Both the position numbers and the translations under genes were made by a program. Below the pieces are notes generated by a model. It did no database searches, was not told the origin of the DNA, and saw nothing but the letters and a program-made list of their open reading frames with translations. 30,530 nucleotides of DNA, from assembly GCA_035939575.1 (NCBI GenBank), contig DASZFS010000142.1:1-30530 (forward strand). The letters are read 5' to 3'. This stretch comes from DATKHR01 sp035939575. GTDB taxonomy: Bacteria > Acidobacteriota > Vicinamibacteria > Vicinamibacterales > CAVVIG01. Positions 15,481 to 22,245 of this stretch are shown here, piece after piece. Every line of letters starts with the position of its first letter. Positions within the stretch are counted from its first letter, which is position 1.

Positions 15481-15542
15481 GGTTGCTCGTTGCTCGTCGC
15501 CGGTTGCCGGTTGCCGGTTGCGGGTCGCTGGTCGCTGCTTGC
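15481..15542. repeat. Degenerate heptanucleotide array (SGGTTGC)n upstream of the kinase gene
   Basis: About nine 7-base units run through 15481-15542, including three identical CGGTTGC copies (15501-15521) flanked by GGTTGCT, CGTTGCT, GGGTCGC and TGGTCGC variants; one unit is 6 bases. The array fills most of the gap between regulator and kinase and ends 4 bases before the kinase start codon, replacing a normal ribosome-binding site. Confidence 0.8.
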
Positions 15543-15579
15543 TTGCAGGAGCCAGCCACCAACAATCAGCCCCCAGCTA

Positions 15580-17022
15580 CTACTCTGTCTTCTTGGGCCG
15601 CAGCCTCAGCTTGTTGAGCTTATTGTGTAACGTCTTCAGGCTGATGCCGAGAATTTCGGCCGCCCGGGTCTTGTTGTCCCGCGTGTGCTCGAGCGTCATC
15701 ATGATCAGCCGCCGTTCCGCTTCCTCGACGGTGATGCCCGGCGCCAGCGCCACCTGGGGCTGGTGCGGCGCAGGCGGCTCGTCCGCGAGCGTCGGCGGCA
15801 GATGCTTCAGCTCGATGAACGGGCCGGACGAGAGAATCGTCGCGCGCTCGATGACGTTCCTGAGCTCGCGTACATTGCCAGGCCAGTTGTGATGCTCGAG
15901 CATCCGCATGGCGGTCTGATCGATCCCGGCAATCGATTTCTGATTCCGGTTGTTGAACTCGTGAATGAACGCCTGGATGAGCAGCGCCAGATCGTCCTTG
16001 CGCTCGCGCAGCGGCGGCAGGCGGAACGAGAAGACGTTCAGGCGGTAATAGAGATCCTCTCGCAGCTTGCCCTTCTGCACCGCTTCCTGCGGATCGACGT
16101 TGGTGGCCGCAATCATCCGGACGTCTACCGATTGCTCGGCCCGCCCGCCGAGGCGCCGGAACTTGCGCTCCTGGAGCACGCGGAGCAGCTTGACCTGCGT
16201 CGCCGGCGTCATCTCCCCGATTTCGTCGAGGAACAGTGTGCCGCGATCGGCCAGCTCGAAGCATCCCTGACGGCGATCCGCGGCGCCGGTGAACGCGCCC
16301 TTCTCGTGGCCGAAGATCTCGCTCTCGAGGAGGGTCTCGGGGATGGCGGCGCAATTGATGGCGACGAACGGAAACGACGCCCGCGGGCTCAGCTGATGGA
16401 TCGTCTGCGCGACGAGCTCCTTGCCGGTCCCTGACTCGCCGGTGATGAGCACCGACGCGCTCGTCGGAGCGGCCTGCTCGACGACCTGATAGATCTTGCG
16501 CATCTCCGGGCTGTTGCCGATGAGCGACCCGAACGTCCCGCTCTCACGCAGCTGGCGCCGCAGCGCCTTCACCTCGCGCAACGTCTCGAGGCGCTCAACG
16601 ATCTTGTCGAGAAGAATTTTCAGGCGCTGGATGTCGATGGGCTTCGTGAGGTAGTCATACGCGCCCTCCTTCATCGCCTCGACCGCGGTCTCGACAGTCC
16701 CCTGCGCCGTGAGCAGGAGCGTCGTGACATCGGCGCCCTGCTGCTGAAGGGCCCGCAGGAGCGACAGGCCGTCCATGCGCGGCATGACAAGATCGGAGAT
16801 GACGATGGCCGGTCGGAAGGACGTCACCTTGATCAGGGCATCCTCGCCATCTGTCGCCGAATCGGCAACGAATCCCCAACTCTTGACGAGCTGCTCGAGC
16901 CCGACGCGCGCCGAAAGCTCATCTTCGACAATCAGTACGCGTTCAGCGACACCCTTGGACGCCGGTTCAGTGTGCGGAGCCGTTTCACCGGCTGATGTTG
17001 TCGTCACAATTACCTCAACCAT
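15580..17022 (-). CDS. NtrC-family sigma-54-dependent response regulator
   Basis: A 480-residue transcription activator. The receiver domain (about 27-145) has the phospho-acceptor Asp77 in IVISDLVMPRMDG and Lys127 in TKP. The AAA+ domain (about 165-400) has Walker A GESGTGKE (195-202), the sigma-54 contact loop GAFTGA (242-247), Walker B GTLFLDEIGE (261-270) and RLNVFSFRLPPLRERKDD. A Fis-type helix-turn-helix is at the C-terminus (about 450-473, NKTRAAEILGISLKTLHNKL). All elements needed to activate RNA polymerase with sigma-54 are intact. It is first of the regulator-kinase-lipoprotein group and divergent from a lipoprotein gene that carries a sigma-54-like promoter, the most likely target. 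The ATG at 17022 leaves a 25-residue unstructured lead; a later start is possible. Confidence 0.95.
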   Translation of the reverse strand: MVEVIVTTTSAGETAPHTEPASKGVAERVLIVEDELSARVGLEQLVKSWGFVADSATDGEDALIKVTSFRPAIVISDLVMPRMDGLSLLRALQQQGADVTTLLLTAQGTVETAVEAMKEGAYDYLTKPIDIQRLKILLDKIVERLETLREVKALRRQLRESGTFGSLIGNSPEMRKIYQVVEQAAPTSASVLITGESGTGKELVAQTIHQLSPRASFPFVAINCAAIPETLLESEIFGHEKGAFTGAADRRQGCFELADRGTLFLDEIGEMTPATQVKLLRVLQERKFRRLGGRAEQSVDVRMIAATNVDPQEAVQKGKLREDLYYRLNVFSFRLPPLRERKDDLALLIQAFIHEFNNRNQKSIAGIDQTAMRMLEHHNWPGNVRELRNVIERATILSSGPFIELKHLPPTLADEPPAPHQPQVALAPGITVEEAERRLIMMTLEHTRDNKTRAAEILGISLKTLHNKLNKLRLRPKKTE

Positions 17023-17053
17023 GTCATTTTTACATTCTCTGCTCGGTCGAAGA

Positions 17054-17098
17054 CGTGCGCAAGCTCTACCTTACGCCATCCCCCCGAACCTGCGCACG
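17054..17098 (+). promoter_or_regulatory. Candidate upstream activator sites for the sigma-54 regulator
   Basis: CGTGCGCA (17054-17061) and its reverse complement TGCGCACG (17091-17098) both contain the palindrome TGCGCA. They lie about 45-90 bases upstream of the predicted start of the divergent lipoprotein transcript, where enhancer-binding proteins often bind. The sites are short and could be chance in GC-rich DNA. Confidence 0.35.
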
Positions 17099-17118
17099 AG
17101 GCTGCCGGGGCCAACAAA

Positions 17119-17134
17119 TGGCCGCGCCCTTGCA
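17119..17134 (+). promoter_or_regulatory. Sigma-54 (-24/-12) promoter of the glycine-zipper lipoprotein
   Basis: TGGCCGCGCCCTTGCA keeps both invariant dinucleotides of the sigma-54 consensus (TGGCACG-N4-TTGCW): GG at 17120-17121 and GC at 17132-17133, with the required 10-base spacing. Transcription would begin near 17145, leaving a leader that contains the purine-rich ribosome-binding site (17151-17163) before the ATG at 17173. Confidence 0.6.
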
Positions 17135-17172
17135 CCCCACAGGCGTCGATAGAGGAAGAAAGGCCAAAATCC

Positions 17173-17889
17173 ATGCGAATTTTGACTCTTCTGGTCCTTT
17201 CGTTGGGAACTGCCGCCGCCGGATGCGATCGCGGCCACATGACCGCTACCGCCTCGACTATGGCAGACACGCCTCCGGCTACGGGGACCCCGACTTCTGC
17301 TGCAACAAACGTGGCAACTGCCACGCGTCCGATACGTGGGGCGGAACTCCCCCTGAGAGAGTTCACAATCCCCGCCGGAACGCGTGTGCCGATCGCCCTC
17401 GACACGACAGTTGGTTCCGACATCAGCCGTCTGGAACAGGCGGTCTCGGCCCACCTGACACGTCCGCTCGTCGTTGGAGGCGCGACCGTGCTGCCGGCAG
17501 GCTCCCACGTCGGAGGTGTCGTGACGAGCGCCGTCCGATCCGGCAAGGTGAAAGGCCGTGCGCATGTGGCGCTGCGCTTCGACTCGGTCACGCCAGCCGG
17601 GTCAGGACCGAATGCCCCGCGGTACTCGATCGACGCCGCGCCGATCGCCCGCACCGCCCCCGCGACGAAAGGCAAGGACGCGCTGGAGATCGGCGGTCCG
17701 GCAGCCGGAGGCGCGATCATCGGCGCACTCGCGGGCGGTAAGAAAGGCGCGCTCATCGGCACGGCCATCGGCGGCGGCGCCGGCACCGCAGTCGTCCTGT
17801 CCACGCGTGGGAAGGAAGTGCGGCTCCCGAAGGGATCTGCGTTGACGCTGCAGCTTGCGGAGCCGTTGACCGTCAAAATGCGTGGGTAG
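17173..17889 (+). CDS. Glycine-zipper lipoprotein
   Basis: A 238-residue lipoprotein. The signal peptide MRILTLLVLSLGTAAAGC ends in a lipobox with Cys18. A Thr/Ala/Pro-rich spacer (20-55) leads to a beta-rich domain (about 63-165; FTIPAGTRVPIALDTTVGSD and LPAGSHVGGVV). A glycine-zipper segment (about 173-203, GGPAAGGAIIGALAGG then GALIGTAIGGGAGTAVVL) and a closing GKEVRLPKGSALTLQLAEPL follow. The fold is common in envelope proteins of unknown function; the zipper may associate with membrane. AGAGGAAGAAAGG sits before the ATG. A sigma-54-like promoter lies just upstream and the gene diverges from an NtrC-type regulator, so I infer that the circuit controls it as an envelope response. Confidence 0.86.
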   Translation: MRILTLLVLSLGTAAAGCDRGHMTATASTMADTPPATGTPTSAATNVATATRPIRGAELPLREFTIPAGTRVPIALDTTVGSDISRLEQAVSAHLTRPLVVGGATVLPAGSHVGGVVTSAVRSGKVKGRAHVALRFDSVTPAGSGPNAPRYSIDAAPIARTAPATKGKDALEIGGPAAGGAIIGALAGGKKGALIGTAIGGGAGTAVVLSTRGKEVRLPKGSALTLQLAEPLTVKMRG

Positions 17890-17912
17890 GGCGCAGGCGG
17901 AACTATGGCAGG

Positions 17913-18731
17913 ATGGCTGGGGTGCCCGAAGCCAGCCATCAGCCGCCAGCCATCGACCATGAACCTTCTCGAGCGGCGTCGCGCGTCGTGGCGTTTCTTG
18001 AAGTCCTGCTCTGCTCGGGCTTTCCGACGCAGCTGGCGCTCGGCGGGACATATGTCGCGCTCGGCTTCAAGGTCCTCACACCAGACGGCGGCCTGGCGAC
18101 CGGCTACGTCGTCGCGGTCTCACTCTTGGACGCTGCGCTCGTCATCTCGCTGGTCTTTCTTTTCCTCATCGCCCACGGGGAGCGGCCGCGCGACATCCTC
18201 CTCGGTTCGCGGGGCGCCGGCTCGATTACGCGCGAAGCGGCGCTCGGCGTGTACCTCGTACCGGTGGCATTTGCCGTTGCGCTGCTGGTGCTGCTGCTGA
18301 CGCAGCGGCTCGCACCCTGGCTGCATACAATCGAGCGCAATCCGCTGCAGGACATGCTCCGCTCGCCACGCGACGCCTGGCTGTTTGCGCTGGTGCTCGT
18401 GGTCGCCGGCGGCGTTCGCGAAGAAGTCCAGCGTGCCTTCATCCTCCACCGTTTCACGCGGTGGCTCGGCGGAAGTACCGTCGGTCTCGTGCTCTCGAGC
18501 ATCGCGTTCGGCGCAGGTCACATCACGCAAGGAGCGGACGCCGCTATCGCCACAGCGCTCCTGGGGGCCTTCTGGGGCATCCTTTATCTACGCCGCGGGT
18601 CAGCGGCCGCGTCGATGACCAACCACGCGGGATTCGACTTGCTGCAGATCGCGCAGTTTCTCGTCGCTCGCCGGTCGGGACTGGTCACCAGCTGCTGGTG
18701 GCTAAGCTGGAAGCTGGTGGCTGGTGGCTAG
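17913..18731 (+). CDS. CPBP-family intramembrane metalloprotease
   Basis: A multi-pass membrane protein of 272 residues in the CPBP (Rce1/Abi) family. The three motifs are present: Glu170-Glu171 with Arg174 in GGVREEVQRAFIL, the FxxxH motif FGAGH (199-203) and the N/H pair in TNHAGFD (237-238). These place the active site within the membrane; substrates in bacteria are mostly unknown. Both ends are odd. The first 24 residues come from DNA with repeated GCCAGCCATC, and the last 17 (SGLVTSCWWLSWKLVAGG region) from a GCTGGTG heptamer array, so the true core may be about residues 25-255. The start is therefore uncertain (ATG 17913, or GTG 17988). It follows the lipoprotein by 23 bases and could be co-transcribed. 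Confidence 0.85.
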   Translation: MAGVPEASHQPPAIDHEPSRAASRVVAFLEVLLCSGFPTQLALGGTYVALGFKVLTPDGGLATGYVVAVSLLDAALVISLVFLFLIAHGERPRDILLGSRGAGSITREAALGVYLVPVAFAVALLVLLLTQRLAPWLHTIERNPLQDMLRSPRDAWLFALVLVVAGGVREEVQRAFILHRFTRWLGGSTVGLVLSSIAFGAGHITQGADAAIATALLGAFWGILYLRRGSAAASMTNHAGFDLLQIAQFLVARRSGLVTSCWWLSWKLVAGG

Positions 18732-18740
18732 CCAGCCACC
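18690..18740. repeat. GCTGGTG heptamer array and hairpin spanning two convergent stop codons
   Basis: GCTGGTG occurs at 18694-18700, 18713-18719 and 18720-18726 with related sequence between. GGTGGCTGG (18716-18724) pairs with CCAGCCACC (18732-18740) around a 7-base loop. The hairpin covers the CPBP stop (18729-18731) and reaches the SurA-like stop (18740-18742). It could act as a bidirectional terminator, although no T-run follows on either strand. Confidence 0.65.
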
Positions 18741-19342
18741 TACTGAGCCGCATACAGGTCGATGACGTCCGCGCGCCGGCGGAGACCAGCGACCCAATCA
18801 TCGATGAGCGACACGCGGCGAGGGTCCGTGGAGGTGAATCGCTGATCTTCGTACGCCCGAATTCGGAGATCTTGCCGCAGACGCTCGCGCAGGTGCGCGG
18901 CATCGAGACCCGATCGCGCGAGCGCGCCCTCGAACGCTGCGGACGACGCGAAACGTCCGCGCACCGCGGCTGCCTCGCGGTCCAGGGCCTCGGCGACCGG
19001 GTCCGGCGGCGCGTAGCGATCGACTTCGGCCAGCATCAGCTCGCGATCGATGAGCTTCGACAACACGGCCCGAACGGGATCAACACCGGCCGCCGGCGCC
19101 TGCACGAGCCCCAGCTCCAGGCTGGCCGTCACATCGCTGAGCATGATCAGCCGTCCCGCCACAACGGCAAGGACGCGATCGATGGTCTCGCTGTTTCCTG
19201 GGTTCGCGGGGTTCGTTGGGTTCGCGGGCTGCCCTGTGTTCGGTGCCTTCGGTTGACGCCCTGGCAAGTTCGACTGCGCCGAGACGGGAACGCACGTATG
19301 TAGGAGAGCAAACACGGCGAGGAGACGCACGCGCGGCCTCAA
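18740..19342 (-). CDS. SurA N-terminal-like periplasmic chaperone without a parvulin domain
   Basis: A roughly 200-residue secreted protein. A signal peptide (MRPRVRLLAVFALLHTCVPVSA-QS from the TTG start) is followed by a low-complexity linker (KAPNTGQPANPTNPANPGN) and then a SurA_N-like domain: IDRVLAVVAGRLIMLSDV, KLIDRELMLAEVDRY, an acidic helical stretch and LRQDLRIRAYEDQRF. Full SurA proteins add one or two parvulin prolyl isomerase domains; none is present. SurA carries unfolded outer-membrane proteins to the Bam complex, and the gene directly follows an Omp85 gene, so a chaperone role is likely. The frame opens at an ATG at 19369, 31 bases inside the Omp85 gene. The TTG at 19342 forms a TTGA overlap with its stop and gives a better signal peptide; GTG 19330 is a third choice. 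Confidence 0.78.
   Translation of the reverse strand: MRPRVRLLAVFALLHTCVPVSAQSNLPGRQPKAPNTGQPANPTNPANPGNSETIDRVLAVVAGRLIMLSDVTASLELGLVQAPAAGVDPVRAVLSKLIDRELMLAEVDRYAPPDPVAEALDREAAAVRGRFASSAAFEGALARSGLDAAHLRERLRQDLRIRAYEDQRFTSTDPRRVSLIDDWVAGLRRRADVIDLYAAQ
19200..19226. repeat. 9-bp tandem repeat in the SurA-like gene
   Basis: Three units, GGGTTCGCG, GGGTTCGTT and GGGTTCGCG, encode the ANP-TNP-ANP linker between signal peptide and SurA-like domain. The unit length preserves the frame, as in nrdJ. Confidence 0.8.
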
Positions 19343-22245
19343 AACGCCTGACCGAAACTGACAAACCATGCCGTCCGGCTCTCGCCGGGCTGACGATTCA
19401 CCTTGAAGCCGAGGTCGATCCGCAGCGGCCCCACCGGCGACTTGTAGCGGACGCCGCCTCCGACCGCGGTGCGGAGCTCGGTCATATTGATATCGCTCGC
19501 CTGCGCGAAGACGTTTCCTGTGTCCACGAACCCGACGACGCCGAAGCCGCCCGTGACGGCCGCGCGCAGCTCTCCATTGAAAATCACCAGGCCGTTTCCG
19601 CCGATGCCGAAGCCGTTCTGGTCGACCGTGTCGCCCGGCTGTGTCGGCGTATGCCGGACCCCCAGCTGATCGAGCAGGAATCCCCGCACGGTCGTGTCCC
19701 CCCCCGCGAAAAAGCGCTCGCTCGCAGGCAACTGGCCCGCGGTCGTGACGTCGGTGACGCCCGACCGGGTGTCGGTGAAGCCGGTCGCTACGCCGAGGCG
19801 GGCGCTGCCCGCGAACACCAGCCGGCGCTCGTGAGGAATCGGTCGAAACATCTGCGCCGTGAAGAACGACTTGACGAACCCGACCTCCGATCCAAGGGCG
19901 CTCAACGCCAGCTGCGTGTTGGCGCTCACGTAGTTGCCGTTGTGAGTATCCAGCGCATCATCGCGCGTGTCACGAATCAGCGACCCCGAGAACGACGAGA
20001 GCAGGAACTGCTGGAACGCGCGGTCGATGAACGGGAGGTTTGGATCGTCGATGTTCAGGTTGAAGACGCTCGTTCGCTGCAGCTGGTAGGCGCCGGTGAT
20101 GCGATACGCGCCGGAAAATCGCCGCTCGAGGTTGGCGCTGAAGCTGCGCCTGGAGAAATCGAATGTCGACCGATGCTGCTGCTCGAGCGTGCCCGTCAGG
20201 AATGCGTCCGCGGACGTGTCGAACAGCCGGGGCTCTCGAAACGTGGCCACCACGCGGTATTCGGTGAGGTTCGACACGACGCTGCGGCCGACGCTTGTGA
20301 ACAGGTTGGCGGATCGATTCTTCCCGAACAGGTTGCGGCGGCCGATCTCGAAGAGTGCGCGCGGCGCGATGTCGAACCGATCGGTCGTCTGGCCGTTCGA
20401 CGTCTCTACCAGGCGTCCGGCCTGCGCGCCGAGCCCGTACGCGATGGTGGTCGGTGGCGCTTCTTCGACCGTCACGAGCAGGTCGCGCGCCGTCTCGGTG
20501 CCCCGGCGGAGCTCGCTGATGCGGACGCGTCGGAACAGGCCGAGGGCCGCCAGGCGGCGCTGGCTCTCGTTGATCGCGGAGAGGCTGTAGGGGTCTCCGC
20601 TCTTGACCTGCAACTCACGCTCGATGGTCTCGGTCCGGGTGCGCACGTTCCCGACGATCAGCACGTGGTCGACGAAGATCCTCGGTCCCTCCTGGATCCG
20701 GAACCTCAACGCCGCATGGCTCTGGTCGTCGCTGAACTGCGGCGTCGCGTCGACCGTGACCGACTGATAACCCATGTCCTGATACGCCAGCTGAATCGCG
20801 TCGCGATCCGCGGCGAGTTGACTCGGCACGTAGGGAGCGCTCACCTGCAGGGCGATCCGGGCGCGCAGCGCCGGCGTTGTGACAGCGGTATTGCCCTCCA
20901 TCGTGATGCTCTCGACGGTCGTGCGCGCCCCTTCCGTCACGATCGTGCGGACAACGACCGGAACCTCGTCGGACGTCGCCCCGGCGGTCTGCGGTTCGAC
21001 AGCGGCTCGCGCGCGGGCGGTCGCGAAGCCGCGCCGCCGGTACAGCGTCTCGATCGTCAGGACGTCCGCGTCGAGCCGGCTCTCGGCGAAGGGCTGGCCG
21101 ACGCGCAGCTTCAATAGCGGCGAGATTTCCTCGGTCGGCACGGCTGTGTTGCCCGAGATGTCGTAGACCGCCACGCGGTTGAGCGGTCCCTTCTTCACGG
21201 CGAACGTCACGAGCTGCTCGCCGTCCCGATCGTCGCGCGTGTGGGGCGCGCTGGCGCCTCGATAGCCCTGACTCCGAAAGTATTCCTCGATGCGATTGCT
21301 GGAATCCTCGAGCAGATCCTCGTCAACCGATCCCTCGCGCTCGACCGGCACCAGATCATCGCGCCGCGCGGGCGGCACGTCGTCTCCCGTGAACACCACC
21401 CGGATGTGCGGACCGGGCCGCACGTCAACCGTCACGTTCGCGATGCGATCCCCGTCGGCGAGCGTCACGACGGGGACCACGCGCGCCTCGTAGTAGCCGC
21501 GCGTCCGCCGCTCGGCGACGTAGCGCTCGATGTTGGCGTCGAGGCGATCGCGCTGGAACGGGGTCCCGGCCGTCAGCCCCAGCCGCCGAATGAGCTCCGC
21601 GTGCGTCACCGTAGGCTCGCCGACGACGTTCACCGCCCCGATCGTCGTGCGTGTGTTGGGTGCGATCGTGAACGTGAGCGACGCCTGCTCCGGATCGTGC
21701 TCGACCCGGGCCTGCGGCGTCGCCGTCGCGTGGAGGTAGCCGCGCTCAGCCAGCGCGCCCTCGACGATCCGGACCATGTCGGGTGCGCGCGCCAGCGGCG
21801 GCGTGGCGCCGTAGCGGTCGGTGATGGCGCGCCGCAGCGCCCCTTCGTCCACGCCGGGCGCGCCCGGGCCCGCGAACTGAATGTGCGTCACCGGATGGAT
21901 CGGGCTGAGCGCGTAACGCAGCGTGACGCGTCCATTGTCGAGGGAGGCATCCACGCGCACGCTCTCGAACCGGCCAAGGCTGAACAGATGCGAGATGCTC
22001 TCGCGCACCGCGGCCATCGACAAGGGCGCGCCGACTGCCGTCTCGACGACCCGCGTCAGCGACGGATCAGTCGTCTCGCGGTCCTCGACGGTCAGCCGGA
22101 CGGATCCCACGGGCTTGCCGACGTAGTCGGACACCGCCGCAGACGACCGGCTGGCGCCGCCGAGCAGGACGAGGGCGCCCACCACCCAGGCCGCAGCGCC
22201 GATCCGCAGCCGGCCCGTCCGCCCGCGCCCGACGAACCGGGTCAT
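19339..22245 (-). CDS. Omp85-family outer-membrane assembly protein with about seven POTRA domains
   Basis: A BamA/TamA-type protein of 968 residues. A signal peptide (1-36) is followed by repeated POTRA-like units at about 45-115, 116-196, 197-278, 279-353, 354-439, 440-520 and 521-596, each with a beta-alpha-alpha-beta pattern and a GxPF or LGxFxxV-like core. The C-terminal barrel (about 597-968) has the conserved VRGF loop motif (853-856) and ends in a C-terminal Phe (SFGQAF), the usual Bam signal. BamA normally has five POTRAs and TamA three, so seven is unusual. Its ATG (22245) overlaps the tamB stop by one base, and the SurA-like gene overlaps its own stop. Linkage to tamB suggests a TamA-like partner; the POTRA count leaves a BamA-like role open. 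Confidence 0.93.
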   Translation of the reverse strand: MTRFVGRGRTGRLRIGAAAWVVGALVLLGGASRSSAAVSDYVGKPVGSVRLTVEDRETTDPSLTRVVETAVGAPLSMAAVRESISHLFSLGRFESVRVDASLDNGRVTLRYALSPIHPVTHIQFAGPGAPGVDEGALRRAITDRYGATPPLARAPDMVRIVEGALAERGYLHATATPQARVEHDPEQASLTFTIAPNTRTTIGAVNVVGEPTVTHAELIRRLGLTAGTPFQRDRLDANIERYVAERRTRGYYEARVVPVVTLADGDRIANVTVDVRPGPHIRVVFTGDDVPPARRDDLVPVEREGSVDEDLLEDSSNRIEEYFRSQGYRGASAPHTRDDRDGEQLVTFAVKKGPLNRVAVYDISGNTAVPTEEISPLLKLRVGQPFAESRLDADVLTIETLYRRRGFATARARAAVEPQTAGATSDEVPVVVRTIVTEGARTTVESITMEGNTAVTTPALRARIALQVSAPYVPSQLAADRDAIQLAYQDMGYQSVTVDATPQFSDDQSHAALRFRIQEGPRIFVDHVLIVGNVRTRTETIERELQVKSGDPYSLSAINESQRRLAALGLFRRVRISELRRGTETARDLLVTVEEAPPTTIAYGLGAQAGRLVETSNGQTTDRFDIAPRALFEIGRRNLFGKNRSANLFTSVGRSVVSNLTEYRVVATFREPRLFDTSADAFLTGTLEQQHRSTFDFSRRSFSANLERRFSGAYRITGAYQLQRTSVFNLNIDDPNLPFIDRAFQQFLLSSFSGSLIRDTRDDALDTHNGNYVSANTQLALSALGSEVGFVKSFFTAQMFRPIPHERRLVFAGSARLGVATGFTDTRSGVTDVTTAGQLPASERFFAGGDTTVRGFLLDQLGVRHTPTQPGDTVDQNGFGIGGNGLVIFNGELRAAVTGGFGVVGFVDTGNVFAQASDINMTELRTAVGGGVRYKSPVGPLRIDLGFKVNRQPGESRTAWFVSFGQAF

